Source of the DNA: Onchidella celtica
Lineage: Eukaryota > Mollusca > Gastropoda > Systellommatophora > Onchidiidae
Length of the DNA: 64,000 nt
Assembly (NCBI GenBank): GCA_963931925.1
Contig: OZ007569.1
Coordinates: 42,182,021 to 42,246,020, forward strand
Direction of reading: 5' to 3'
Below, piece by piece: positions 42,810-56,712 of this stretch. Below the pieces are notes generated by a model. That model made no database searches. It saw nothing but the letters and a program-made list of their open reading frames with translations, and was not told the DNA's origin. The position numbers were made by a program, and so were the translations under genes. The stretch's first letter is position 1. Each line of letters opens with the position of its first letter.

Positions 42810-45800
42810 TATGTTTTAAGTTTTTATCTGAAAGCAACTGGAGTTTAGTTTTTCTTTGATTTTATTCCTTGACATAGTGTTTGACCAGTAAAAACATCAG
42901 AACTGCTGCAACATTCAAATATGCAGGAAGGGTTATCAGTTTTCACCAATTGATTTTGTTTCCGTTTTTTTACTTAAACTTTCAATTTTCATTACAATTA
43001 CAAACGATGACTTCAAGCGCCGTGATAATTGTCTCTCCTTCGATTAATTATTATTATTGTTATTTTAGTTTGTTATTTATTTTTATTGTTTTTTGTTTTT
43101 TTTTGTTTTTTTACTTTGCACTTCATTTTCCAATCAGGTCGTCCCGCCTCAGTGGTGCTTGACTGGCGAATTCTATTTAATTATTGAACGATTTAAGTGT
43201 GCAATGGGCCTACAGGCTCCTCCGGGGTGCTTCGTGTTTCGGCCAAATCCCATTAGGCGAAAACTCAGCAGGCCTAATTTCGAAGGACACACTAAGTATT
43301 GAGTTAAACGTTCTGCAGATTTATCAGGGGTATCGAGTATTTTGTTACAATGTCCCACATCATCGAATCTCTGTTCGGCTAATGTTGGTAAATTGTTGGT
43401 TTTCTATCAGGGGACTCTTCCTCCTCTTTCCATGAGGAAACAACTAGGCTTTTAAACAGTACACACCACATGTATTACCAAAGTACAAAGCTGCTTTATT
43501 TATCTTATACGAGACTGAGCAATAATAATTATAGTACTTACTAACGTTCAACTCATTCTTCATTGCTCAATTCCATTTACCCGACTTACCCCAGGCGTTT
43601 TCTAAGCGTATGGAATTGAAAATGAATGACACGTAGGAAAAATAAAATAATGAGAAATAATCTATGTTTAGGAGGAAACCGATTTTGAAAGGTTTGGGAA
43701 TAAGTGCTCCACAGAAACAGTGATGTATGGATGTTTTTGTTTTGTTTTGAACAATATTTCAAACGTTTATAATTGAAATTAATTTTTTATAAGACAAGGA
43801 ATAGCGTCATTTCAAGACATTAGCAAGACATGTTTTTTTCTCAATGTAAAATATAAGTCCTTCCCACCTGTGCGGTTCCATGATAGGACCAGCAATATCT
43901 TGAATTCAAATCTTTTTTGTTTTATCTATTATTTTCTGAATCTGTAGGTCTGCAGCTGTTAATTAATTTCATAACCGAAATATGGCAACATGGTCTTCAT
44001 AACAGAATCCATAAATTTATTGACTAAAAACCCCAAAGCATAATGAGGAGTGCAACTTGCCGGAATAACACTTTGTTACCATTACTTATTTGTTTGGGAG
44101 TTGTAAAAGAGTGGGGAAGATAACAAGTATACAGTACTGGTTCCGCGGGAAACGCGGTGTTGTAATCCACTTAATAATGGCCAACCAATCACTAGGAGCA
44201 AAAAAAAAAAAAATGGGTCATTGGTACGCCATACATGGTCATGCCAAAACAATCACTGAGAACCACGCGTTCTCGGTTCATGTAATACCAGTAATACTAG
44301 GAAACTTGATTCAAAACAGTTTTTGATTCGCACATTTTTAATTTTTTTTTTTTCTAATTTAGTTGATGAACAGTTTTCCCGTTCGGGGTTATCACGCCCC
44401 TGTTGCTAGCGAGTTAAGTAACAACGCAAGTACTTAATTATTGAGTGTTTTAATTGTACAACTCAACAGAGCTCCACCCCCAGTCCCTCAACATCTAAAC
44501 AAAATGTTGTTTCCTGGATTTCCGGAAAGCAAATCACAAGCACAGAGAATACCGGTGCACAAAGTCATCAGCGATTATTTGTGAGCATCAAAACACATCA
44601 AAACAAAACAAATGGGCAGCATTATGTCACTTTCAGTAAACGAGATTTAATTTAAATACAAAACAGAACAGGTCCTTTTCATCCCCCCCCCCCCCCCCCC
44701 AATCCCCCACCTCAACCCCCAAAAATTGCAGATTTAGATTTGCAAAATTCAGTGATTAAAAAGCATGCGATTTAAGAAACCCAGACTTGTTCATAGCTGC
44801 TCATTGTATACAAACAGAGTTTCGAAAATTTTGTATGTCCTATAGTTCTTGTAATCCAGCCATACTTAACTAGTATTATCAATAACGTGATCTCCCCCTT
44901 TCTGTCAGGCGCAGTGCAAGGCTATGATGTCATTTTGACATGATGACGTTTATTTTAAAAAAAAATCGTTAAATTTCATCTTCTTCTTCCTCTCAGCGAT
45001 TCAAAATACATTTTGACCATAGTGGGTTATACTCCTACAGTTTCCCCCACCCCCTTTTTTTCTCTCTCTTCAGTTTGTCAAATTACGAACGTAAATTATA
45101 GTGTAATTACGCAAACGTTAAACGAACTTAGATGTTTTGTTTTCCTGATCTGTAACGGTAGTTTTGAATTAGAAAAGAACATTTGCTAAGTACCAGAATG
45201 AAAGCTTTTAGCTTAATCCAGTCCACATGCTTTTTTTTTTTTTTAATCTTTTCGCCTTTGGTTGTCTGCTTTTTTTAAATACTGCCCCCCCCCCTCCCCC
45301 CCCGCTTGTGGCTTCACCTCAGCCCCATCTACCACCCCGATTTTTTTTCTTTTTAAATAAAAGATTAAAAGATTTATTCTCCAGTGTTTCGTATTTGATT
45401 ATGGTACCGGTTTATGCAAAAGAAATTGGAGAGATTTAAGTAATTACTGGTCAGGTTCAAACATAATAGCTCGATCAATTTGTATATTTTTCTTTACTTT
45501 ATTTGTTATTTTGATATTAAACACATAATATTTCAGACCTTATCTTGGCTTTGTTTCCAGTTGATTCAGGATGATTTACAACAGGATTTTAGTCCAGTCA
45601 GTTTGAAAATTAGTTCGGGAGTTTCGTTCACAACTGCTGCTCCATTTTCTTTCTAAATTCTTTTGGGAAAATTCCTTGTTAAAACTCTCGAGCCCAGATA
45701 TAAATTGCGCAATGCAAAACCACTGAAATGTACAAAACTGACTGAGACAAATCAAACAAGTGCAAAAATGTAAATATTTATCACGAAAATTATTTGTTGA

Positions 45801-47689
45801 TAATAAGAAAAAGTTCTGTAAATGGAGCATTGAGGACCACGTGACATGTAGGCTATCAAACATGGAATACTAGACACTATGCGGTTAATGATAATGATGT
45901 CTGAGAGCATCAACTGCTTGTTTTTATTAACACGGATTAATTTATTTGACTACTGAATTAGATCTGACCAAGACGTTTAGTTCACGAGTACTGGGCTTGA
46001 ACGCAAAGAAACAGATTAGTAAAATATTAACAGTACAAACAGCTAACCTTCATAGTGAAACTTACTGGTGTGATTAATTTGTCTTCTCTCACAGGCAAAT
46101 GAATAAGTTGGTCAGTTTCAATTTCATACAAATAACGAATGAAAAATATGTAATGTTTTACGTCATCGTAAGAATATTAGAACAGTTTTTTCAGTGTGCA
46201 TTATCACCAATGGTCATCGCGGCGTCGAGAACAATGACTTTTAATTTAATTTACGATGTGTTCTAACTTCATGCTTCTACACTGCATGCGTAGCTGCACG
46301 TGACACATAATCCCATGGATAAAAGAAGGAACAACGAAGGAGAATTCAGTTTTCAAACGGTAAAGGTTTGTAATATTGTATGGTCCTAAGCTAAACCTGT
46401 CAGTGTTTTGAATATTGAAATGATAGGAATATTTCTGAAAACTGATAAAGTACTCTTCCTTTATGATTCTTATTTTGATGGGGAAATACAACAACAACTA
46501 CAACAACAACAACTACAATCAGTCTACGATTGCGTGCTACATTATGTAGTTTCCCCAAAACTCGTGCTTGACTTGTGAAGCTACCTAAATCTACAGCAAC
46601 ACTACAGTTGTAGTGAGGTTTGTAAATTTGTTTCGTTTTTGTTTTTGTTTTTTTTCCCTTGAGGATTGCAAGATTTTACGTATTTGTATTTTACGTTACC
46701 ACGACAAAGAGAAATCTCATATATGGCGGCCAAATAGCCTGTTGGTTTACTTTGTTAGAAGAGGAAAGTAGTTTGTCTTGGCATTTTAAAAAACATTTTG
46801 TGTTTCTTGGATTTGAAACGAGGAACAAAAGCTTTATCATTTATTTAAACACACACAAGCACCCCCCCCCCCCCATTGCACACAAAGAAATAAAAACTGT
46901 AACTTTTCCAACAGACCTTCCCGAAATCATTTCAGGAAGCAGGGTCAAGAGACAGATGAGGTTAGACCTGTAAACATTATATAATAAATAATACGATCTA
47001 CAGAGCCCCCAAAATAATTGATAAACAACAACAACAAACGAACAAAAACCTTAAACTAGGGCGCGATATAAGTTATAACTGTTGTAAGCATATATAAATC
47101 TTAGCTTTTCGTTTTTAGTGCTGTTGGTAATTTTATGTGCCTCTCTCTGAAACTGCTCATGAGAGGGATAATTTTATATTAGAAAGTTTGAAGGACCATA
47201 ATCGAAGGGCCCATTTATAAAGCGATAACGGGGGGCTTTATTCACGTGACAGCAGACACAAAAGTCAGACCTACTTGAGTGGTAAAAAAGTGACATACGT
47301 TTATTAGTAGAAACAGTATGGGTTTTCACACCCTCAACCATTCTTTAAAATGTAGAATTTCCGTCAGACACAGTAATCTCCCTCATGGAATAAAATCGTT
47401 ACACATTACCAACAATTACAATTCAGGCCACCAGTATTTGGATACTTAGTGTATGTAGCCGTGTGTTTGTCTGTGTGTGAAAATAAGTGACCCTATGTGA
47501 AAGCGCCCTTAATGATAATAAAAACAAAAACGGGAAAACAAAATAAAACCTTGTGGATGACAAACGGGAGTGGAAAGCGTAATTTGCAATGGTGTTAACC
47601 TGGTATCACCCACAGTAATTCAAAGGCTACAGTTTATCATAGTTCGTGTATAGTAAAGCCTATGTGTAACATACACTACAAAGCGCGCA

Positions 47690-48310
47690 ACTATTGTTTT
47701 TACGGTATAGTGTGGACGTGCGACAGGACGAGTTGGCAGAGAGTGAGGCAGTTGTGCTGGATGCGATGTTGCCTCTCCCTTCCGCACTGGTTAGCCCCAG
47801 CGGAACATGTCGATTTGAATTTGGATAATCGCCGATCTTGTCTCAGATTTTGCCCCGACCATTTTCGTGTGAATGTTCGCGTGGGAGCCTGAATGCGTGT
47901 GTGTGTTTGTGTGTGCGTGGGGCGATCAGTCCTCCAAGTCGCGCGCCTCCTTCTCACGAGCTGTGGGACAAAGTGTCTCATCTTGAATGACAGCAGAAAT
48001 CTTTTCTCGGCCTCGTACCTAGCGTTCCGTGACTGGTCCTTAGCCAATGATGCGACGACTTGCCGCGCGTCTTGTAGCCAATGGTTGGCGACATCTCCGA
48101 TTCGCGAGGAAAAGATCTGTGTGCGTGGACTGTCTTGACAGAGGCTTGGCTCCGCCCCTCGAGGTGGCTCGTGTCTCTAAAAGCTATCGTCACGTGCTTG
48201 CGGAACTCTGTTATGATAAAAGGTGTGAGAGTTCATATCGGCTGTTTGGTTTAGTCGAAGTGGTGGTGACTGTGAAAGCGCACAGCATAAGAAAAGTCAC
48301 CATTCCTACC
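47690..48310 (+). promoter_or_regulatory. Candidate promoter region of the prospero/Prox gene
   Basis: GC- and CpG-richer than its surroundings (GCGCGC, CGCGAGG and similar). Two CCAAT boxes occur at 48044-48048 and 48078-48082, an E-box CACGTG at 48191-48196, and a weak TATA-like GATAAAAGG at about 48215. The + strand polarity is set by the splice donor at 48649 and the Prox exon downstream. The open frames across this region (47662-47892, 47893-48138, 48047-48322) have no family resemblance and are probably by-products of GC content. Confidence 0.4.
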
Positions 48311-48648
48311 ACAGGATTATGACAACAACGCTGTGCTTTATAGAGTTCGAATTCAAACATGAGTGCGTTGCTGTGAATTCTGTGACAATTCTTCTATCGG
48401 AATAATCCGAGGAAAAACCTCTGCGATTTTCAATCAGTGTTTCGCACAAATTTTGAGCATCAGATTTTCAAGTGATTTTTTTTCCCAAACCATAAATTGA
48501 AAGGCTTTCGTTTGATTGATTCTGGTCACGTCAGAATTTTGAAGGACTTTTGAAATTATTGTGAAAGAAATAGTGCATCGTGGATGTGGAGTCCCATGAT
48601 TCTGGCGTTACTGGAAGAGGCTGGATACACATTGGAACTGGGTAACAG
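48311..48648 (+). other. Candidate non-coding first exon of prospero/Prox
   Basis: It ends in GGTAACAG|GTAAGC (donor GT at 48649), near-consensus. The acceptor TTTGCAG before the Prox coding exon is 8.5 kb downstream in the same orientation. In the Prox frame the codon before the final CAG is TAA, so this exon cannot extend the Prox protein and would be 5' UTR. Its own 5' end is not determined. Assignment to Prox rests on order and orientation only. Confidence 0.4.
48584..48648 (+). promoter_or_regulatory. Candidate upstream ORF, first part
   Basis: The ATG at 48584 opens 21 codons plus 2 bases up to the donor (MWSPMILALLEEAGYTLELG...). If spliced to 57170 it continues for five more codons and stops at TGA 57183-57185, 11 bp before the Prox ATG. 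That is the arrangement of a translation-regulating uORF. Confidence 0.35.
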
Positions 48649-51600
48649 GTAAGCTACTCCGTGTCTGTCTGATGCATTATCGAACGGAACAAGGTAGAGG
48701 AAGTCTGTCAATGACATAAAGCCATAGGTCTGTTCTGTCGTGAATTAGACAGTAATGAGGCGAATGTCAATAGATAGGTTTACGCTTGCAGATCGGTGTA
48801 CTTTTTGTGGGTGAATGAGGGCATTTACGTATCGCGACGTGTCATTTCTTTCTTTCTTTCTATTCTTTCTCTTTCACTGACAAACGAGCTTTTTCGCCGG
48901 CATCTTAGTCCCTAGAAAGTTCTCATTAAAAAAAAAATTATTTGAAAGACCGAAACTCCATTTAGTGTTTAATTTTTCCCCCGTATTCATTTTGAATTTA
49001 GCTTATAGATCTATTGATTATTATTATTATCTTTATTTTTTACGTAGCGTAGATCTAGATTGGTAATGAAACGGTCGCAATACCAGAGATGACTAGATCT
49101 AGTTAAGTGTGGATGTCGAAGCACTTCTCTAGATCTAAACACTTTTACTATTTGAAAGATTTTTTATGGCAATGCCATGACCTCCGGGGACTTTTATAAT
49201 TTTCAGTTCTCAGTCCATTAGTCAGTCAGTCCATCTGTCTGTTAGTCTGGACATTCATCTTTTTTTTTTCTTTTGGACTATCCCATATATAAAAGCCTTC
49301 GATGTAGGCCTATTAGAGATTTAATCAACCTACATTATCGGCACGTTTGCTGTGGTCAGTTCTTTCATTTCTGACCCGTGGGTGAAATTATTTCATATTT
49401 GGCTGTATTGAAAAGAACGGGAGTGGGGGTGGTGGGGGTGAATTTTAATAAAAAAAAGGTATGAAGATAGTATAACTTACCGCTGCGCTGTACGTGTAAG
49501 TAAAAATTAAATAACATTTAAAAAAAAGGGATAAGCATTTCAGCAATACATAAAAATGTTCGAGGAAGTCAGTCAGTAGGCCTATGTTTTAAAATTACCC
49601 CATTGTAAAGATTCGATGGATGTTTAAGTTCAACAAGTTGATAAAATAAGGAGCGGGGGAGTTTGATGGTGGTGGAAGAAAAATGCAAGAGAAAAAGAGG
49701 GGGGGGGGGAAGCGGGAGGAGGAGACAGGTTGTGAATGCACTGCTCTTTTGACTTGACCATTTTTGACAAGGACCACACTGACCATACACAAAGACAAGT
49801 CACCTCTCTCACAGTGGACTACTTCACCACAGTGACTGGATGATGTTGTCATTAATATTTGTGGGAACTTTTAATCAAATAAATATTGCGCCGGAGATGG
49901 CATTTTGCATAGGCTTTCATGGTACCGCGGATTGTCCAGTGACCTACTGCCGTGATTTAGTTTGTAAGATTTTTTTGCAATGTGTGCGTGTGTGTGTTTT
50001 TGAGGGGGGGGGGGGGTGGGGATTTTTTGCACTGATTCCATATTAGCCTACAGTAAACAGTTTAACATTTTGCTGGTGTGTCTTGAAGTAAAGGATTTAC
50101 ATCTAATGGTCCAGTCCAGGCCGCATTCAAAGAGACTTGAAAATCCCTCAAAGACCGATTTTATGCATGACTTTCAAGAAAATTAAATTCTAAAGGAGAA
50201 AATAATTGTGAATGTGTTGTAATATTGATCTAATTTTTAGGAAATACTATGAGTCTTTCAGTAACCTTGTCGCTCCTCGCAGCAAATCTAGAGACAGATA
50301 AATCTGTTACATTGTGGGTGTGAGTGAAAAATAATTTCTCGGCTATTGTTTCCAAATTATGGATTTGACGAAACATGCCGCGGGTTTTGTTCGTTTCTGG
50401 CAGCCCCACCGTCAGGGCTTTGACACATTCAGGTGTTGGAGAGAAACTTAAAGGGGAGGAGGTGGGGGCTGGGAGGTGTGAAAAGATCTTGGATGTCTCG
50501 TGGGGGAGGGGAGGGCACAGGTGCCATATCAGACTGAGTGATTGCTGACGCATGGAATTGTTTTTCAAATGTGTTTCTCGATCAAAGGTTACAGCGAAGA
50601 ATAGACCAAATGAAGTTTTGAAATCTTTGATTTTTCACCGGCTTTTGTCTTTGGAACATCGTCGCGTGTCAGAACGTGCCGTTTAATCACTGGCAGCAGG
50701 TCGATGTACAGTCTGCAAGCAGATTTCAAAGTCAGGATTTTGCTTTCTAAAAATTGCATCAAAGAAAGACGGATCGAGAAATTGAGAACATATGGACAGT
50801 GGACTGCGCATATCGCTCGCCCACGACACTGATGGACAAAATGTTCATATTATAAAGGGTTCATTTTCCTATAATGTGATTGACAGCAAACCTTTCTTCA
50901 CAGATAAAAGCCACATCAGAAATGGCTTGAATTATGCTACAAAGTCATTCAAATGACAATTTCCGATACAACAGTTGAAAAGTCGCTTGTAATAGGGAGG
51001 TTGCTCTATAGGGACTAATGTTAGATATTAAAAGATGTTTAGAATCAGTACTAAATCTAGGTGATCTCTGAGCTTTAATGTCATTTCTGTAACATCTGTA
51101 ACATTTTCAGAACAGCTTCTAGTTCTACATTAAGGAGTATATAAACTGATGTAAAATATATTATTGTACGACAGAATTATTTCACAATCAAACCATGGAG
51201 AGAAAGATACAGTTTACACACCCACAGAAACAAAGCAGTAACAACATATAATCAAACAGTATGGAATTTATGGTAATTTTCTTTGGTGTACATTCTCAGA
51301 AATCATCGGGATGGGCATTGTTTAAGTGTAAATGAGATTTTGGAGTATATTTTATCAGAAGATGGCTATTTCAATGGTTTCTCAAAAACGGGCAGTTATC
51401 AGGGTGTTATACGTGATACCGATAAGATAACAGCCGTAGGAATGTTTTCTTTATCTTATCTTTATAAATAGGCTAGATTGTCTTGAGTTTTTTTGTTTTT
51501 GTTTTAATCTAATATTTATAGGGCATGTTCATTTCTCCTAAGAAAATGCAGCTGAACAAGAAAGCTGTCGAAAAATTGAAAATACGCGTCACGAAACGTG

Positions 51601-53963
51601 GATTTTGGCAACAACCTAAAATTAAATGTGTAATAATAATTATCTGTAATTTAGTATAATTGCTTCCATTGGATTTGAACTGGGGTTAAAGTATGACGGA
51701 AATAAAATGAAACAGCTACACGAAAAACATCACACACGAATTGATCCAGATGTATTATCATTGTGTACTACAGACTTGCATTTTAAAAAAAACAATAGAA
51801 ATTGACAAGTCAATAACTACAACTAGGAAAAAAATTAATCATTTGTTGTGAGATATCATTTTCAACCAACTGATTATAATTGCTATGAATCCAGAGAAGG
51901 GAGTGATTTACTATCTACACTGTATTGTGTACCGGGCCTGTTAGATCTGGAAATGAGAATGCGGTAACAAACATGTCAATGCATTGAGAATATCTGCAGG
52001 AAAACGATAACAACAAAAATCTTAATAGATCTGAATCTGAGTATCCCACTTGAGGTCCCAATTTCTCCAGTGTTAAGAACCTATAGGTGGAACTATGAGT
52101 TGACGAGCGACATGTTCATCTGAATATATAAAAATTTTTGTTCACTATGCAAGTGAGTTTTTCCTTAAAGAATTCATCAAAGCCAGTAAAGACATGCACG
52201 TCCTTCGAAGTGTTATCACTGTATTCTTTTCAATGCATAAATAATTGAAGGACACGTTGGCTGGTCCAACTGCTATTTCGTTCTTGCCAGCAGGTATAAA
52301 CAAAAAGCCATTGTTGAACTTCAGACTTTCACGAAAATAAAAAAATTAACCTTCAAGAATTCCAAAATCTGTGTCAGAAGTTGAAAAGTACTGAAAAGTC
52401 AGTACTTAAAAAGTTACAAACCCACACCGAGTCCTTCAAATAATGGACTACATTTAGAAATGCCATTAGCGGCTGCTATTATATTACTAACATTGTTAGT
52501 TACTTTAAGGTAGTGAGTGCTAATTGAAAAATCAATTAAAAACCACTGCTTAATTACTACATGACTTGTGTTCAGGTCACTGGGAACATTTTGGCACCCT
52601 AGATATCATTGGCTCTGTCATGAAATGGCACAGCTACGAGGGAGAAGAAAAACTTTTATTTGAAATGCATTCTTTATTCAAAATACAATTTAGTTACATA
52701 AATAAACATTTGGCACCCCTTTCCCCGGCCTTAATCACTTAAAAAAGTTGTTAAAGTATTTGACAAACAACAGTAGTTGCCATCTGCATTTATGCAGATG
52801 CTGTTCTGTGGTACCATGGTAGAGTCAGTGATGTGTTTTGCTTATTATGCGTCAGATGAATTAAAAACAATACAAAACAGAAAGACTAATAGTCGTTCTG
52901 CTACACATAGATCTATAGTCACCAGTCACATGTTGTAAGCATCTGTATTTTCCCCCGCAATACTAATCACTGTGAGCAAAAGGCATCTTTCTTGAATGTG
53001 ATATATTGTAGCTAGATGGCAGAAATTTGGAGTCACTTGTTACAGCTCAATGGAGGGTTTCCCGTGTAGAATAGATTATAATATTTAATTACTGGCAATT
53101 GAAAGTACTAAAATTCACAAAAAAGTTTCCGCACTATTAAGAAGGCCTTTAAGCATTTATTAATAATATGCACTACAATGACTTTGTGTACAATTAGAAC
53201 GTAGATAATTAAAAAAAAACAACTATTAATATGATTTTTATGTGTCAGCTTGCAGAGTGCAATGCCTTTATTAATTTTATGGACTGCGGAAATCGTTATT
53301 GCAATTTAAGAATTCTGTTGACAGAGAAATGTGACCTGAATTTTACCCTCAACTTTGTTAAAGTTTTAACTAAAAAAAAATTACATCTATTATACAAACT
53401 AGAAGAAAATACGTCTTTTTTCCCCGGCTCAAAATGTCGAAACGCTTTCTTCTGTTCAACTCAGTTGTGTTTCAAAATCAGCGAAAGTATTAAAAATATA
53501 GCGAACTTCAAAACCTTTTTAAAAAATTGCCCAGGTACACGTGTAAGCCTTTCTGTGCGTAATATGACATTTTGTAGAATTGAGACTCAGCGGTTAAAAC
53601 GTCTTTCATGATTACACCGGAGGTCTTACTTCCTTTATAATTAATATGATGATAAATAACTGGTCTTTAGAATTCTCTTGTGAAGGAGAAGTGACACGAG
53701 TTTACCGTCACACTTTCGTCTGTAACAGGAATATCCAAATTCTCTCACACTCTCACACATTTGAGTCTGCCCAGCTCTGTTCAGGTGAACTGGATTCCTT
53801 CTAAAATACCCAGCTGTCAGTTCACTGAAGTAGCATGGACTTAAAAGGTTACTATCAGACAGTGGAAGGGCGAGGGCTGTTTGGGCCGGGGGAGGGGTGG
53901 TGTGAGATATAGGATGAGGAGAGAAAAAGAGGGTACAAGAAAACACAAACAATAAAACAGCAA

Positions 53964-53966
<3 letters not shown>

Positions 53967-53999
<33 letters not shown>
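53967..53999. repeat. (AAC)n microsatellite
   Basis: Eleven near-perfect AAC units. They account for the poly-Val and poly-Cys minus-strand frames. Confidence 0.95.
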
Positions 54000-54000
<1 letters not shown>

Positions 54001-54265
54001 ACACACTTGTTTCAATCAGTTCCACGCTTTTAAAAAAAAATGCAATAATATTATCAAAACGGTATTGCTGAATGTCATATTTTGTAATTATTACTGACAA
54101 ATTTCAATGTCCATTGTGATCTGGCCAATTTGAGTTTTTAAAAAAAAAATCTCTTGATTAATTGACTATCCCCTTCTTCACATTTCTAATATTTAAAGCT
54201 TTCACTCTGATAGTTGACAAGGATATGATGTCAGCTAGTGTTTGAGACTGCAGTTGGATACTGCA

Positions 54266-54458
54266 CTCATTCTCTCACTCACTCAGTCACTCGCTCATTT
54301 GCTCACTCACTCACTAACTCACTCACTCACTCATCCACCCACTCACTCACTCACTCACTCTCTCACTCACTCACTCACTCACTTACTCTCTCACTCACCC
54401 ACCCACTCACTCACTCACTCACTCACTCACTCACTCATTCACTCACTCACTCACTCAG
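54266..54458. repeat. (ACTC)n microsatellite
   Basis: About 190 bp of ACTC units with scattered substitutions. It produces Thr/His/Ser/Leu repeat frames that are not genes. Confidence 0.97.
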
Positions 54459-55074
54459 CACCCATCCACAGCCCAAGCCATAAGGTACCATGATAACCCT
54501 TCCGCCGAACCCCCTCCCCTCTCCCTCCACACCCCCTCTCCCCTCAATGATACACCTATTATGGCCAACGCAGTATAGTCTACTCGCAGGGAAAATTGGG
54601 TTATTGGACAATTACATCAGTTATGGCAGACATTGAAAAGGAGAGCAATGTACAAAGTGGACGGAACATTAAAATCTCATTACCAATACCGGCTATAGAC
54701 TTCGCCATCTGAGAAGCAGAGACTGTGTGAACTAGCGAGATGACGGCCCAAGTTACAGACAGCTGTGTAGACTGGCAAAGTTGTAGGGTTGTAGGACCGT
54801 AGCAGTCCTGGTGCCCCCGCCCCCGACCTTTTGCACCTTTCTACACACAACACATCTCGTGGGTGTCGCAGTAGTACTCCACCTAGAGGCTCTGGACTCT
54901 AGGTATTACATGCAAGGCTGCAGTTATATGGGGAAGTGCGGGGGGGGGGGGTTAAGGGTAGGGGGCAAAGGTAGACTTAGGTCGGGTCACACGAGATATT
55001 ACAATTGTAAACAGAATGTGATGCAATTATTTGATAAGATGAGATAGGATATGGTAGACTGGGGCAGGGTAGGA

Positions 55075-55290
55075 CTAATTTAGTTAAGTTAAGTTAGGGC
55101 AGAACAAGTTAGGGTACACACTGGGCCTAGATAAGAGTCAGGTCTAGAGCTGGGATGAGTTTAGTTGGGCAGGGTAGCGGTAGGTCAGGTTTGGTTAGGT
55201 TAGGGTTAGGTTAAGTTAGGTTACAGTAGGTTAGGTTTTTGTTAGGTTCATTTAGGGTTAGGTTACGTTCGGGTTAAGTTTGGTTAGCTT
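55075..55290 (+). repeat. Degenerate GTTAGG/GTTAGGG-rich tract
   Basis: Many GTTAGG, GTTAGGG and GTTAAG units in one orientation, especially 55190-55270 (TTAGGTTAGGGTTAGGTTAA and similar). This resembles a decayed interstitial telomere-like repeat. Confidence 0.75.
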
Positions 55291-56029
55291 TTAGACTGGT
55301 TCTGAAAGGTAATTCTTTTCGTTTGCTTTTACTTTTGGTCGTAAGTTCAAATAATTCGAGACCCGAATATAAACTGAAAATGCCATTTGCAAAGTGAAAG
55401 TTGTGGTTGTTTTGATCTATTAGTGTTATCAGCGCCATCGTCATCCCATTTATTCCCCCCAACCCCAACCTCCCTTCCCAAGTATAGTTCCTGGTAGTAC
55501 GATTACCAATGTCGACATCATACAGAGAGGTGCAAATGGCAGCATCATGCGATTGTCCGATTTTGTATTTTAATTGCGTTTTATGTGCACTTAGCTGTGA
55601 ACTGAACTTAACAATAATTCATACAAGCACACAACTTCTTTACTGGCATATCTAAAACAATCCATTTTTGAAATTTGATATCCTGATTGTATCAGCCGAA
55701 ACTGCAATTTCCAGTACATGTCAAAAGAAAGTAGCCCCTTTCCTGCAGTGTCAAGTAATTTTACGAATGGTTGATGGAATGTGAGTACACATTAGCTGAC
55801 CTTCATGCACAGTGCTTTTGATGTAACGCTGAGGGTTTGGTACGCTCTTCAGTACAGGAGCCCTCGGTGCCCTCAGGCGACAAAGTTAGACAAACTGGGA
55901 GGAATGGGAGGTGATTCGAGAATGAAACGCAGGGGTTGGAAGATGAGGGAGTGGGTGGGAGGGCGATTGGGAGGGGCCTGAAATGACAAGTTAGGATTTC
56001 GGTCCTTTATTGCAAAACTATTTCAAGAT

Positions 56030-56095
56030 GGCGTAGCAGTTAGTGCGTTAACTAGGCGGCGAGCTACTCTCAATTAGTGACTGCGTGGGTGAGTG
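56030..56095 (+). repeat. tRNA-like fragment, possible SINE head
   Basis: GGCGTAGCAGTTAGTGCGTT resembles a tRNA acceptor and D-arm with box A, followed by an anticodon-arm-like stretch. Box B is not recognisable and an (ATTC)n run follows. It is probably a decayed tRNA-derived SINE. Confidence 0.35.
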
Positions 56096-56106
56096 AGTGA
56101 GTAGGT

Positions 56107-56147
56107 CATTCATTCATTCATTCATTCATTCATTCATTCATTCATTC
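56107..56147. repeat. (ATTC)n microsatellite
   Basis: About ten tandem ATTC units, followed by CAGTCAGT repeats. Confidence 0.95.
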
Positions 56148-56712
56148 AGTCAGTCAGCCAGTCACTCAGTCGATAATTATCCAGTAAAACAAAAAGTACA
56201 GCAAACACTCCTCGGTCCCTGATAATGTACCCCAGGAACGACATGCAGTGCGTATGCACTCACGGCGACATTCTCATTATGGAGAACACAAAAATAGGAA
56301 GGAATAAAGAGAGGAATTAAGCTTAATCTGACTAGACCGCGTTGATAAAGGCGTCCTACATAAATATATACATGTATGGGTTTTATTCATTTCTTGCCGT
56401 TTGAATTCCCTAAGTTTGTTGACGCTGTCCATTAGAGAATATTGATATTTAGTTCAAGTGACATTCAGTACGAAAGTAATAAGGGCTTGTTTACTAGTAT
56501 AGAGAGAGACTGTGGCATGGCAATTTTCTTCATCTCCTCCCCACTTCTCCAACATGTCTCTCTCTCTTCCCCCCTCCCCCCTTTCATGTGGGAATTTAAC
56601 AGATGTCCCGTGCCAGTCTAGGAAAACTTACGTGACAATGCAGTGTAATGGGTCTTACCATTACTTATTCATCTATTGGTTGCAATTTCGTCCATTCGTT
56701 AATTACTGCATT

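Larger units (their letters stand above)
40604..47650. other. Non-coding stretch
   Basis: No ORF with recognisable content. It contains a pair of diverged direct repeats (41775 and 42736), oligo-T runs, poly(C) runs at about 44685 and 46862, and a CAA-rich tract near 46490. The open frame at 45227 is produced by T and C homopolymers. Confidence 0.6.

Noticed and set aside
45227..45439. Phe/Pro-rich open frame
   Set aside because: Caused by T and C homopolymers; no conserved motif.
47662..48322. Overlapping frames on both strands of the CpG-rich region
   Set aside because: Mutually overlapping, rich in rare residues, no domain; best explained by fewer stops in GC-rich DNA.
54266..54458. Repeat array as a possible CRISPR
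   Set aside because: No unique spacers, unit is 4 bp, and the genome is eukaryotic.
54238..54493. Open frames rich in Ser/Leu/Thr/His
   Set aside because: Pure translation of the ACTC microsatellite; equally open in more than one frame.
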